Shown: one piece after another, positions 10,350 to 20,890 of the stretch
Layout: every line of letters starts with the position of its first letter
How positions within the stretch are numbered: the first letter of the stretch is position 1
DNA from: Aricia agestis
Lineage: Eukaryota; Arthropoda; Insecta; Lepidoptera; Lycaenidae
Reading direction: 5' to 3'
Assembly: GCF_905147365.1 (NCBI RefSeq)
Contig: NC_056417.1
Coordinates: forward strand, 704,501-768,500
Length of the DNA stretch: 64,000 bases
Program-made: the position numbers and the translations under genes
The notes under the pieces: model-generated
The model's database searches: none
What the model saw: only the letters and a program-made list of their open reading frames with translations
What the model was told of the DNA's origin: nothing

Positions 10350-10759
10350 TTTTTTATTTTTTTTCTATATATATAATTTCTCATCCCCCTAACTGTGTCA
10401 GGGCTTGTTGCTATCTTCTTATTACATTAATTTGTTCTTTAGTATTAAAATTTCTTAAACATAACCAATAAATTGCTAAATACAAAATACTATAAAATTA
10501 AAACAATAAAAAATAATAATAATACGGCACAACGTTCAACTACCCTAATATCTCAGCTTACGAGTACAATCACAATAGTTTACTAGAATTTCTCTTGTTC
10601 ACAACACACACTATCCTCTTACAAAAAGAGAGAAACAAATCTCTCTTTTTTCCCCCCAGGATGGCAGGCAGATTCTTACCCTTCATCGATGTGCCCAATT
10701 CTTGCTCAATATCATATCTATTTCTAGCAAAAATTGGACACTCGAGTAACAGGTGAGGT
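10350..10759 (-). mobile_element. 5'-truncated LINE with 11-bp target duplication
   Basis: The 11-mer ATTATCTAGTT occurs at 10339-10349 and again at 10760-10770. Between them lies a minus-strand LINE end: a T-rich run at the left (the A-rich tail of the insert) and an ORF2 C-terminal fragment at the right. The target site is the 3' terminus of the Helitron-like element at 10197-10347, so the LINE is the younger insertion. Confidence 0.75.
10570..10755 (-). pseudogene. LINE ORF2 C-terminal fragment (Jockey/R1-like)
   Basis: On the minus strand the frame reads HLLLECPIFARNRYDIEQEL, then LPAILGGKKRDLFLSFCKRI and ends in a TGA at 10570-10572 (61 residues). HLLLxCPxF followed by ARxRxxxE is the classic C-terminal His/Cys segment of Jockey/R1-type ORF2 proteins. 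Everything upstream, including the reverse transcriptase, is lost by 5' truncation. Confidence 0.7.
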
Positions 10760-10770
10760 ATTATCTAGTT

Positions 10771-11547
10771 ATTAATACATTCTAATACAATAAAATTACT
10801 GGATCGTTTTTATGTGATTCGGTACAGATATATATATAAAAGGGAGTCACGGGGACAGATGTAGGATGTATTTTTTGCAGGAACATATTTATTGTACTTA
10901 TTCCATAAAACTTTTTGGTCATAGACATAAATTGAATCACAGACTGTTGTCAGACATACGTTATTTGTTAATGTCAAATCAATGACAGTCATAATCTGTC
11001 GACTGTAACGTAACTGTTTAACGTAACCTTCATTTAGGAACCAAATTACGTAGACCCATGTTTTGCCTTTGAATAAATTTTTTTGATAGTGCATATTTAC
11101 TACCTTCTAACATTATTCGTAAACCAATTTGTCAGCTGTTATTATTGATGCATTATTTATATTAAAATGGCTGGCTAATTATATAAAAACACGATAATAA
11201 ATCATGCTTTGACGCGCCATGTCATATATTATACTGATTACACCCTGTCATACATGTGGTACTTGCGTTGTTCAATTCATTTAATTAATAAAATGCTTTC
11301 GCTGTCATTTTGTTGAGTGTTATTACATGGACAGTAAAATATGGGTCTATTTTTACTCGAGTGGGTCACGAGGATTAAACTTGTTGAGTGTAAGTATCAT
11401 ATCTACGTAGTACTTAATAACTCAATGATATTGTATGTATATTTATTTGACGTATGTTCAACTCTCAAACGGTTTGCCGCATTTGAACTTTGTATTACTC
11501 GAAAGAGGAACACTGGGTGCATCAAAATGGTTTTTCTTTTTGTTTTT
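10771..11547. other. No gene seen
   Basis: AT-rich intronic sequence. Frames at 10810-11094 (-) and 11341-11550 (+) show no recognisable domain. Confidence 0.35.
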
Positions 11548-11770
11548 TAGGGTTCCGTACCCAAAGGGTAAAAACGGGACCCTATTCAGGAGACTTCGTT
11601 GTCTGTCCGTCTGTCGGTCTCCAGGCTGTATCTCAAGAACCGCTATAGCTAGAGTTCTGAAATTTTCACAGATTGTGTACATATTGGTTGCCGTTATAAC
11701 AACAAAATATATTTAAAAAGATATAAAATTAATAATTAAAGTGGGCTCCCATACAACAAACGTGATTTTT
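11548..11770 (+). repeat. Dispersed repeat with GGTTCCGTACCCAAAGGGTA motif
   Basis: Reads TAGGGTTCCGTACCCAAAGG, then TGTCTGTCCGTCTG, CAGGCTGTATCTCAAGAACC and GTGGGCTCCCATACAAC. I recall this as a very common lepidopteran repeat. Matching pieces lie at 17085-17200 and 18370-18480. Confidence 0.5.
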
Positions 11771-12349
11771 TTTGGCCTTTTTTGCTCGACTCGAATAATA
11801 GCAACAGGTAGGCACTTGATATTTTCACAAAGGCCTTCATTATATTATGTCTATTTCAATATTAAAGATGCGAAAGTTTATATTATGTTTATTTTACGCT
11901 ATCTCATCAGTTATCACGTCTAAGCCGCGAAACAGATGTTAGTAAATCCTGGGAAGGGATATCAATTATTTTTTACCCTAAAAAAGTAAAAAAAGTAATG
12001 GACCAACCAAGTTGAATACAAGATCTAAAAATAAAATATCATGATAAGAAATAAAGAAAAATTCGTAACCGAATAATTTGCTTTCTGTATTTTACCATAA
12101 CACAATTTCACGCATGTCAGCTGTCAAAGTCAACGTCAGGGTGCTGTCAACGTCACAGGTCTGTCAAACGCGTCTAGAACTCGCTTCATCCCCGACAGCT
12201 GATGTGTTCCTCGTTTCTGTTTATTCGATAAATTATTGGGCGTAAAATTACTTGAAAATATACATGCTTATATTGTATTCTTAGAAATAAAATATTTATC
12301 TATTCAACGATAAAATATCAGAGTGTTAGTTATTATCTATAAAGCGATA
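11771..12349. other. No gene seen
   Basis: AT-rich intronic sequence. The patch at 12117-12200 is GC-richer and contains repeated GTCAACGTCA/CTGTCAA words only. Confidence 0.35.
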
Positions 12350-12510
12350 TTAATACGAGCATGAAAATGCAATAGTGTGTCTGTCTGTCACTCTCAAATC
12401 GCTGCATACTTTAAGTCCCGGGAACGGACATAGGTAGGACAGAATTAATTACTGATAGAATCCCGGAAAAGGTACGATTACCGCAATTTTCGAAGCTGTG
12501 TAAATGAAGG
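12350..12510 (+). mobile_element. Helitron-like element, internally deleted
   Basis: Retains AGTGTGTCTGTCTGTCAC, then ACTTTAAGTCCCGGGAACGG and ATCCCGGAAAAGGTACG from the common family, with the middle missing. Confidence 0.45.
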
Positions 12511-12533
12511 ATAAAAAATACATGTGGCACTCG

Positions 12534-12628
12534 GGGACTGCCGCGGTAACTATTGCATAGCATTTTTTTATCAACTTATGCAATTATAATTCGCATACGT
12601 CTAGTAGCACGCACACAAACACTGTGCC
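12534..12628 (+). repeat. Dispersed repeat family X, short copy
   Basis: Reads GGGGACTGCCGCGGTAAC, then a TTATGCAATTATAATTCGC and a CACTGTGCC segment. The same sequence recurs at 37924-38155, where it is split by a large hairpin. Confidence 0.5.
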
Positions 12629-13936
12629 GGTAGGTGCGGCGAGCACCACACTCCGAGCTACACCGAGCCAAAGTCTGCCGAACAGAAACGACGTTAGACG
12701 AATGTTACGTGTTATTCGTTACGAAATTTCTTAATTCTGTCGCCGCGCTCAAGGCCCGCGATAGAAGCTATGCAATAACTCAAAATAGAATCAGAGTACT
12801 TTTTATTTTTTTGCTATGCATATATTTTGAACCTCGCCAAACCAAGGTTTATCAGCAAGATACGCTCATTAACATTGAGGTCACTCTAACGTGTCCTAAT
12901 TCTGTAAAGTTAATCAAGTAATTGCTTCGCTGCACATCAATCATCCATTGTCCCGCGGTGCCCGGGACGCTGTCAATGCGACTGACGAGTCACTCCGGCG
13001 ATTATTCTTTTTGACAGTCACTTGACAGTGGGGAAATTGCGTACGTGCCCCGCGGCCCGCGTGGGCGATACTCGACCGCGTAAACGACTGGAATTCGATA
13101 AACTACGAACGAAACAAAAAAGTGAAAAAAAACTTTCATTTTATATATTTTGTGTATATTTAATTATTATTATTTATATTGATATAGAAAAATTCGCTTA
13201 GAGTACAAAACGTTAAACGATAAAATAACGTTTTGTATACGTTATATTTATAGAACAATTTTTTCATATTTTTCTTTCATTTAAATAAATTTTAATGTGA
13301 AAACTCAAAAGTAAGGCCTAAATACTATCTAAAAAATATAAAATCAGTAAAAGGAACATAATATTCTATTAATAACTAGTTCATATTAGCTTGGAGTGTA
13401 TTGTCAGTTGATTGAATGCTGTGATACCTGAACAGTGAACATCCATGATTGATGTACAGATACCATCCATCCATCTCAATTAATCAACCGAAAACATCGT
13501 AAAAATCCCGTTTTTTCATATAATATTACGGGGAAAGGCGTCAAAATTTTACGAAAATATTTTCATAACGTCCAATAATGAAATAATGAATCTTTAACCT
13601 AATAAATACCCCGCGGCGCGGCGGATTACATCTTACCGGGTCCTACCTTTGGCGGATTTAGTCCCACCTCCCACAGATTTGGTCCCACCTTCCGCGGATT
13701 TGGTCCGGACGTCCCATAAATCATCCGTGCGGGGACCCGGAACAGATTCGCGCAGATATTTTTTGCTTCACACTATCGGTTTTATCGGCGCTCAGTGAAC
13801 CGAATTTTTTCCGAAGTTGTTTTTTTAAGCGCCATGTTTATTAGGTTTTAAACGTCCGCGTTGTTTTTATAATGTACGTTTTTTATACTTTATTGTGTCG
13901 GATCTTATTAAAATAAGGTTTAAAACTCGATTTCGA
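12629..13936. other. No gene seen; one small tandem repeat
   Basis: At 13652-13710 about three units of a GGATTTGGTCCCACCTTCC-like sequence (21-23 bp) lie in tandem. The patch 12940-13085 is GC-rich without recognised coding content. The 95-codon frame at 12634-12921 matches nothing I know. Confidence 0.35.
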
Positions 13937-14205
13937 TGACCTCTGTGGCTCAGTTGGTGGGCTGTCGGTAGCTCAAGCCGGGGGTCGCGGGTTCGAATCC
14001 CGCCAACGGAACAAAAAGTTTTCAAAGTTCCTGTCATGGATGTGTATTAAATATGTGTATAATACAATAAAAATCTTAAATGTATGTATAGTATAAAAGT
14101 ATTAAGTATATTTCCGTTGTCTGGTACGTAACACAAGTCCTTCAGGTACTTAGCACGGGGCGAGACTGACGTGGTGTGAAGTGTCCATAGATATTATATT
14201 ATAAA
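13937..14205 (+). mobile_element. tRNA-headed SINE (family 1)
   Basis: The head reads GACCTCTGTGGCTCAGTTGG (A box) and GGTTCGAATCC (B box, 13990-14000). The spacing is tRNA-like and gives RNA polymerase III promoter potential. The body runs through TTGTCTGGTACGTAAC and ends near GTGTCCATAGATATTATA. It is a SINE rather than a tRNA gene: the acceptor stem is imperfect and about 200 bp of unrelated body follows. A 3' fragment is at 4759-4800. Confidence 0.8.
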
Positions 14206-14289
14206 GAAAACGATCGTTATAATAAGAGTGTTTTGTAGTTTATGTCTTGAATTGTGTTTGTGAAATCCGTGGCAAAAGTAGGCATTATA

Positions 14290-14548
14290 CAGGGTGTAAC
14301 AAAAATAAGTGATAATACTTTAGGGTGTGTACGTGTTCCTTGTAGAGAGTTCACTGTGAAAGTAGCAGCGCTGAAAGACCAAAATTTTTTTTCACTTTTG
14401 TATGGGGAAACTCGTGACGCTCGGGCCCTTGCCCATACAAAAGTGAAAAAAAAATTTCGTCTTTTAGCGCTGCTACTTTCACAGTGAACTCTCTACAAGG
14501 AACACGTACACACCCTAAAGTATTATCACTTATTTTTGTTACACACTG
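14290..14548. mobile_element. Near-perfect palindromic MITE with TA flanks (259 bp)
   Basis: The arms begin CAGGGTGTAACAAAAATAAG and, inverted from the right, CAGTGTGTAACAAAAATAAG. They stay almost identical for about 118 bp to a short centre near 14410-14430. TA stands on both sides (14288-14289, 14549-14550), fitting a Tc1/mariner-type target duplication. The two reading frames inside are mirror images of each other and are not genes. A related fragment is at 45617-45646. Confidence 0.8.
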
Positions 14549-14883
14549 TATAGTTGGTATAGTAAGCAATTCATATGTCACTTGGCAGTGCTACTAATCC
14601 TAAACATATTTATACTTCGACTTTTATCCATAACGGCAACTAAAACTCTGCTTATCCAAACATGATTGTTACCATCAATGGGTGCCTACAGTACAGTAAG
14701 CATTATAATATATCGATGATAATCATGGGCAATCGTATTCAATATGCTCTTTACACGCTCGTCGTATGTCAACGTAGATAGGCTACAATGAAAAGCTTCG
14801 CTATGATCGCAATTAATTATAGTAATTATTTAAAGGCCAATTTAGATCTTTTGCGTCTATAAATTGCATAATATTCATTATCA

Positions 14884-15098
14884 TCCATACTTGCATACTA
14901 ATATTACAAACGTGAAAGTGTGTCTGTCTGTTTGTTACATTTTCACGCTCAAACCGCTAAACCGATTTTGCTGAAATTTGGCATAAGATATTTTGAGACG
15001 CAAGAAAGGACTAGGATACTTTTAATCCTGAGAAAATGTACGGTTCCCGTACGATAAACTAATTTTGGCGCTATGGATTTGCGGCCGTCATATGGTTT
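14884..15098 (+). mobile_element. Helitron-like element
   Basis: Has the TACTAATATTACAAACGTGA start, GTGTGTCTGTCTGTTTG, ACCGATTTTGCTGAAATTTGG and ATGTACGGTTCCCG motifs of the family. The CTAG end is lost. Confidence 0.55.
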
Positions 15099-15462
15099 AT
15101 CATAATATAGCGATGCTTTCCATATTTTTTTGTGTTCAATGTTCATACTTTTTCGTAATGACACCTCGGCAAACAACGTAAGTGCCCTATTGATAGCACG
15201 TCGATATTATCCTAACACAATATCCTCCAAGGCCCGCCCCTCCATTGAACCGGTTATGATAAAAACTAACAAAAGAGCGCGCACAATAGTATTTTCGCTC
15301 GTATGTGAGCCATTGTTCAGTTTTTTAAACGCTTTCATTTGTCCATGGGAGTGCTAGATAAATTATATGTAGCGCGACGTCTGCTCTGAGTTGTTAGCTC
15401 GAGATTAGAGAGATTTTCAAGACGTCTAAATAAACTACAGTGTGTGTAGCCATCCTCCTAAG
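15099..15462. other. No gene seen
   Basis: Intronic sequence. The 75-codon frame at 15130-15357 is not recognised. Confidence 0.3.
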
Positions 15463-15617
15463 GCTATATTTTACCAGGACCCCATGACACAACTAGTGGT
15501 CGCTACGAACAAAATGTGTTATGTGCTCAAGTGTCCGTTTGGCTGCACTCTATTTCTATACATTTCATTGGTAACGGCGACTGGTTACACATTCATGATG
15601 TCCTGGTAAAATATAGC
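15463..15617. mobile_element. MITE with perfect 18-bp terminal inverted repeats
   Basis: GCTATATTTTACCAGGAC at 15463-15480 is repeated in inverse at 15600-15617. Length is 155 bp. The target duplication is unclear. Confidence 0.65.
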
Positions 15618-16141
15618 TGTAACGGCCGCACTTGATATTTTAATGATTTGAACTTATAACGAAGACAAAACAGAAAATGAATAGAGATTACGAAAAAAAT
15701 ATTTAAATTAAAGTTAACTTAATTTAAAAAATATCAAAGAAAAACTCAATGTAATATTTAAATGTAAGTAACAAATTCTCCTTCATTAAATTAACCTTAA
15801 TTCAAAGTTTAATCTATTTAACTGAACACCGCAGTAAACAGATTACCGAGTCCAGAGATTAGCATACGTCGGGACAGCTCAGCTTACCTCCTGTGAACAG
15901 AGAGCTTAGCTCTAAGCATACTGTGTTTTGTAGTATCTAGATAATTTATAAATGTTGACGTTATTTCAACCATAGATAAGAATTCAATTTTTTAAAGTAT
16001 TGAAAAGTCGACGGACATAATATTACGATCTGATCGGGTTATGTCGGTTATTAACGCAAAATGTGGTCCACTATCTATGTTTAGGCACTGGCCGTGGAAA
16101 AAATACATACATAGAATACTGAATATGAATATGAATAGGTA
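15618..16141. other. No feature seen
   Basis: AT-rich intronic sequence. Confidence 0.35.
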
Positions 16142-16266
16142 GGTGATGCCCGCACCTCCTTTACACCAAAATTCGTTTATCGCGAGGGAACCGTACATTG
16201 TTTGGGCGTGAAGAGGTAACAGACAGACAGACAGACACACTTTCGCATTTATAATATTAGTATGGA
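16142..16266 (-). mobile_element. Helitron-like element, internally deleted
   Basis: In reverse orientation it keeps the AATATTAGTATGGA end, the run of ACAGACAGACAGACAC, TTGGGCGTGAAGAGGTAAC and GCGCCAAAATTCG-like motifs. Confidence 0.55.
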
Positions 16267-17084
16267 TTACCTACATTCACAGCCAAAATAACTTTTTGGC
16301 TTTGCCGAAAAAAAAAAACAAAATTGCATCCGCCATCAGTCAAGAAGACGTATGGAGATCCGTCGCGTGTTATACTTATGGTAACGTGGGGTAGCGTGTT
16401 GTGGCGTGGAGTGGCGTCGCGCATTATTAGCATTCTCCGACGTCGGGTGTTGCACCCGGTTCGGATACGAAATTGGAATTCCGTTTTCGTGCCGTTCGAG
16501 ATTCGATAGAGCGTTAAATAAAAGTGGACCGAATATTATTTGAGAAAAATAACATTTTGTTTCAGAAAAATAATGTTTTGTTTGTTTGGACATAAGATTG
16601 AAGAGAAACTGCAAAACTAGTTTGTGTATGTATGATCTTGTAAAGAACATAATATAGAAATAAATAAATATATTATATTAATACGCAAGAGAAAACTTTG
16701 TATCCCTTTTGACGAAACATGGGGAAACGTAGGTGAATGTAATTTTGCACAGTTGTAGTTTATATAGTGAAGGAGTGCATCGAGCTAATATTATTTTGAA
16801 ATTATGATTTTATCATACATTTTTTACAAATAAAACATTACACACACACTAAGAAAGATGACAGATTTTTGAGTGACAAGCCTATACATACTAATTATAC
16901 TCTTTTATTTATGGTTGAAGTCTGTTGACAACCAGTTGACAAATTGAAAATGGATTATAGTTTTTTTTTTTTTTATTGAATATGAGATACTATTAGACAA
17001 AGCTTACACGGCCAGTGTGAGATCAGCTGAGTCCTAGAGACAAGAGTTGAAAAAAATATATGATAAAGTCGATATTTTTTTACA
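16267..17084. other. No gene seen
   Basis: The GC-richer stretch 16320-16510 has short frames on both strands with no family signature. The rest is AT-rich. Confidence 0.35.
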
Positions 17085-17200
17085 AATTATAGGTAGTAGT
17101 CCTAATGTCGTTGAAACTAAGGCCAAATTTTGACCATTGGGCGATCTCTAGTAAATAGAAATACACAATCTGTGAAAATTTCAGAAGCAGAAGCTTGAAA
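17085..17200 (-). repeat. Fragment of the 11548-type dispersed repeat
   Basis: Contains AATACACAATCTGTGAAAAT and TTCAGAAGC, the reverse of GAAATTTTCACAGATTGTG at about 11660. Confidence 0.45.
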
Positions 17201-18025
17201 AGTTTAATCAAGTACTTCTTGCGTACTACGTTCAAGTACTACTTGTTCAAATATTAAAAAGCTTAACTCAAAAATATTCAGTTCCATATTGCTATCCTTG
17301 CAATGTAATAATACATGTTTGTGCCAGTCTCCACAGCTGAACACAAGTTACAGCCTATAGGGAAATTAATACACTAACCAAATCTGATACCGCTGTCACG
17401 AACTTAGCACGGTACGCACGTTATTTAGAAGTTGACATTAACTTTAAGCACGGAAGGTGATTCCACGAAGATTTTAGCAAGTAGTGTGTTTAAGAGTCTA
17501 GCCAGTATCTGTGTAAATTTTCTTCAAAAACATTAAGGTAATTCACGATATATATAATCATTGCAAACGAACACACAAACGTACTAATCTCGCTTTATAA
17601 TAGCATATTATATTGTAGATAAAAGGAAACGTTTTACGAATTTAACATGTTACTTGAAGTCTTCAAAAGTCAAAAACACACATTACGAATTTTGCCGATG
17701 TAAATATATTCAGAACGCCGACAAAAATTTATTCGGGCGAATATAAATATTGTTGTTTGTTGTTGTGTTGTTGTTGCTGTTGTTGCTGCGAACAACATTT
17801 TATTCTTGATATCCGGCTTCGGATCTAATGTTTTATACATTCATTAGCTTCCTAGAATGTCGGCCATGTGCATTTCAAAATTCCTGCTACGAATAATGAC
17901 TGGGAATTCCTTGAATTTCAGTTCATTATTTTAATTGTTCATTTTAACCCATCAATCCCCAAGCGGCAGCTGGCTGCCGCATAACAATTGAAAATCTATA
18001 GTGTCCGCGATACCCACGATGGAGG
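17201..18025. other. Intronic sequence with a TTG microsatellite
   Basis: TTG/TTGC repeats lie at about 17751-17789. A short perfect palindrome GCGGCAGCTGGCTGCCGC-like hairpin is near 17963-17980. No gene is seen. Confidence 0.45.
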
Positions 18026-18347
18026 TTTTTTTTTTTAATAAAAGAAGGGGGCAAACGAGCAAACGGGTCATCTGATGGAAAGCAACTTCCGTCGCCCATG
18101 GACACTCGCAGCATCAGAAGAGCTGCAGGTGCGTTGCCGGCCTTTTAAGAGGGAAAAGGGTAATAGGGGAGGGTAGGGAGGGGAAGGGAAGGGAATAGGG
18201 GAGGATACGGAAGGGAATTGAGCCTTCGGTAAACTCACTCACTCGGCGAAACACAGCGCAAGCGTTGTTTCACGCCGGTTTTCTGTGGAACGTGGCATTT
18301 CTCTGGTCAAGCCGGCCCTTTCGTGCCGAAGCAGGGCTCTCCCACGT
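18026..18347 (-). mobile_element. SINE-like retroelement, ACGTGGGAGAGCC family, copy 2
   Basis: Inverse orientation: poly(T) at the left is the poly(A) tail, followed by GGGGGCAAACGAGC, a purine-rich tract, the hairpin module and GGGCTCTCCCACGT at the right. Confidence 0.8.
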
Positions 18348-18369
18348 ATAAGGTGGCGGAGGTGTTAAA

Positions 18370-18480
18370 AATCGGCCAAGTACGAGTCTTGCTTGCGCAC
18401 GAAGAGTTCTATACCGTTATAATAGAAAAATATGCCAAATATTGTGTTTTTTGTAAGGAGGGGGGGCTCCCTTAAATGTT
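18370..18480 (+). repeat. Fragment of a common lepidopteran repeat (GGCCAAGTACGAGTC)
   Basis: Reads CGGCCAAGTACGAGTCTTGC, GCGCACGAAGAGTTC and GGGGGGCTCCCTTAAATG, probably the opposite end of the 11548-type family. Confidence 0.4.
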
Positions 18481-19057
18481 TATATTATTTTAATTTATTA
18501 TTAATTATTATTAAAGTACACATGTAATATTATTACTAACTTTGCAGCTAGGACGAACGTTGGTTGTTCTATTCCTACAACGCAACTCAATGGAGCAATC
18601 ACCCATCCTCACCCTTGTCTCCATACTTATTACAGTCCCCTGTCTGGGAATGTAATGTGTATTTTAATCGTAGGCTCCCCAGTGACCTAATTGTGCGTTT
18701 AACGAGCGCTTAATGTAAAATACCGGTTTTTTCTCCTTATTAATAGTTATTATAATAATTGTCGACTATTAACAATGAATAATTTATAATGAGGCTAGTT
18801 AGTTGCTTCGTAATTTTAATTTAAATTTGGGCATAAAATATAAAACGTTACAAAATTATACTAATTATATAATATTATAATATTATGGTCGTCTTATTAA
18901 TAATGCAGTAATTTTGTTATTAAAATGATAAAGTATATCAAGAGTGCTTCTGACAAAAACCCATGTTTTAAAAATTAAAAACTGTAATGTAATATTTTTT
19001 AATTACGAAAATTATAATAAACTTACTGAATCCATACTTATATACATAATATATATT
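18481..19057. other. No feature seen
   Basis: AT-rich intronic sequence. Confidence 0.35.
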
Positions 19058-19268
19058 ATTATATATTATAATATCATAAATGCAAAAGTGTGTCTGTCTG
19101 TCTGTTGCCTCTTCACGCCCAAACCGCTGAATCGATTTTGCTGAAATTTGGTATGGAGATACTTTGAGTTCCGGGAAAGGACATAGGATACTTTTTTATC
19201 CCGTAAAAATGTACGGTTCTCACGCGATACACGAATTTTGGCGCAACAGAGTTGCGGGCGTCATCTAG
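19058..19268 (+). mobile_element. Helitron-like element, near full length
   Basis: Carries GTGTGTCTGTCTGTCTG, CACGCCCAAACCGCTGAATC, GGACATAGGATACTTTT, ATGTACGGTTCTCACG and ends GCGGGCGTCATCTAG before a T. This is the clearest reference copy of the family in the window. Confidence 0.65.
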
Positions 19269-19669
19269 TGAGACATAAATATGCGGTTCTCAATATACTA
19301 TTTATTTCGACAACACTTATCACAGTAGATTAATGACATATACCATGACTTGTGGTATTTATCAGATTTTGTATGTAGGCTCAGCTTACTTATTAGCTGA
19401 CTTACATCTTGATAGATTATCGTCATAACTGATAACTAATACTGTGTGTAGCTTATGTGATCCTAGTAGAATTATCTGAAGTTGTATAGAAAAGTAGTTC
19501 ATAGTTGTTGGATACCACGAACAAAACCACTGAATGGATTCTAATGAAAAGCAACATAAGAGCCTTAATAACCTCCATATTAGCATATGCTACGCAGTTA
19601 ATCCCAACTATGACAATGAATGAATGAATGAAATATGCTTTATTGTGCTTAATCATCTATACACGCATA

Positions 19670-19708
19670 GAATGAAAGTACATAAAACAGTTTTATGTGC
19701 TTTCATTC
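19670..19708. repeat. Short hairpin (19-bp arms, 1-nt spacer)
   Basis: GAATGAAAGTACATAAAAC is followed after one base by its inverse with one mismatch. No transposon ends are seen. Confidence 0.7.
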
Positions 19709-19721
19709 ATTATTCATATGT

Positions 19722-19778
19722 GGTTTTAGCCCGCTCTGTACAGTGTCAAATAGACACTGTACAGAGCGGGCTAAAACC
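19722..19778. repeat. Perfect hairpin (26-bp arms, 5-nt loop)
   Basis: GGTTTTAGCCCGCTCTGTAC and the next six bases are exactly repeated in inverse after the loop AAATA. It lies 13 bp from the hairpin at 19670. Confidence 0.85.
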
Positions 19779-19870
19779 TTTAAGCTTGTTTTAAACACTA
19801 CATTGTACACTTTTCAATGGACATTCAATTTCCATGCCACATAAAAGTGTCGGTAATTAAAAGCATTAAA

Positions 19871-19940
19871 CGGGTGTTTAAGGGGGAGGGGGAGGAAAGG
19901 GGGAGGAAAAGGGGGAAGTAAGGGGGAGTTGGGGGGAGTA
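19871..19940 (+). repeat. G-rich tract with G-quadruplex potential
   Basis: At least seven runs of four or more G lie within about 70 bp, separated by short A/T spacers. It lies on the sense strand of the Beat-like intron. Confidence 0.6.
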
Positions 19941-20483
19941 TTGGACAACAATCGGAGCCGGCGCGGACTTCGGCTCTAATGGACCGGACGAACTCATTCG
20001 GACGCAATTAGTCGGCTAATGATTTGTGAACGGCCGTATATCACAGAGATTTGTTGATGCTGTACTGATTGTGATGGTAAATTGATAGGATTTGGGGTTT
20101 TTAATGGATATATATTTTTTTTTTCACTCAATATTTTGGTATAATTTAGATGAATTGGAGTAATAATGTTGTATGTTTGTAAAAAAGTGAAACGGGGCTT
20201 GCATACGCTCAGTAATGATCGAAAAGCAACAAGCAACATAGAACTAATGAATCGGGGTTGTCAAACTAATTCAACCATCTCTTTCTACTTGTGTAGTCGC
20301 AGAATTGTATGCTGTAGCTACTCTGATGTATCTCTGTTATCCTAGTATCCTTTAGTAAGTACTAGGTACGCTACACATAATACTCTGACTTCTGCCCCCG
20401 GGATCTACTAGTAATGGTTAAGCTAGGCAGCTTCATCATCACTCCCATCTCCATCATCAAGATCCACAATGAGCCTACAACAT

Positions 20484-20647
20484 GTACCATCGAGGAAATT
20501 GATTCCTAGGCATTTGACAGGCCAACATAATTTAGTTGGATCATGTAAATTTAATGTTAATTGTGAACTGTAGGCTTGATGTTTTGACGTAACGCGACCA
20601 AACTACGTAGGTCCCCCTTCTGCCCGAATCAACTTCTCTGATAGTAC
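20484..20647. mobile_element. GTAC-flanked MITE, copy 2, ending 14 bp before an exon
   Basis: Starts GTACCATCGAGGAAATTGAT and ends AATCAACTTCTCTGATAGTAC. The right GTAC is 20644-20647 and Beat exon C starts at 20662. Only CTAACTGTCCCCAG separates them, so the element supplies nearly all sequence upstream of the branch-point-like CTAAC. Confidence 0.8.
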
Positions 20648-20661
20648 CTAACTGTCCCCAG

Positions 20662-20890
20662 GACCCAGTGGTAACGGGCACGCTACACGTGTCCGGCGCG
20701 GATGGGGATGGCCTGCGCGCGGCGTGGCGCACCCTGCACGTGTTCCCCGACGACTACAGCACGCACCGCGGCTTCCTGTCGCTGGAGTGCCGCGCTCGCG
20801 TGCCCACGCGCCCGCCGCACGAGCGCAGCATGGCGGTCCGACTGTTCGTCGCGAGCAGACCACACATATCATCGTTTATGTTGAGTAAGA
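20662..20890 (+). CDS. beat: Beat-like protein, exon C (second half of Ig2 and stalk)
   Basis: Acceptor CCCCAG ends at 20661; the preferred donor GTGAGT starts at 20891. An alternative donor GTAAGA at 20885 keeps the same phase and would drop two residues. In frame it reads DPVVTGTLHVSGADGDGLRA, then a hydrophobic-aromatic stretch and FLSLECRARVP, whose Cys pairs with the NCTS Cys of exon B to close Ig2. The stalk continues RPPHERSMAVRLFVASRPH. The exon is strongly GC-rich, unlike the AT-rich introns. It ends in phase 1 and its last A joins AC of the next exon to make Asn. Confidence 0.8.

Larger units (their letters stand above)
6836..20661 (+). other. Large Beat-like intron (13.8 kb) filled with repeats
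   Basis: The intron holds at least four Helitron-like copies, several MITEs, one tRNA-headed SINE, one SINE-like element, a truncated LINE and G-rich sequence. Elements are listed separately. No extra coding exon was recognised on either strand. Confidence 0.6.

Noticed and set aside
13937..14010. tRNA gene on the plus strand
   Set aside because: Same reasoning: tRNA-like head of a SINE, with a 3' fragment of the body found at 4759.
14254..14581. Two 76-77-codon proteins
   Set aside because: They are mirror translations of the two arms of a palindromic MITE.
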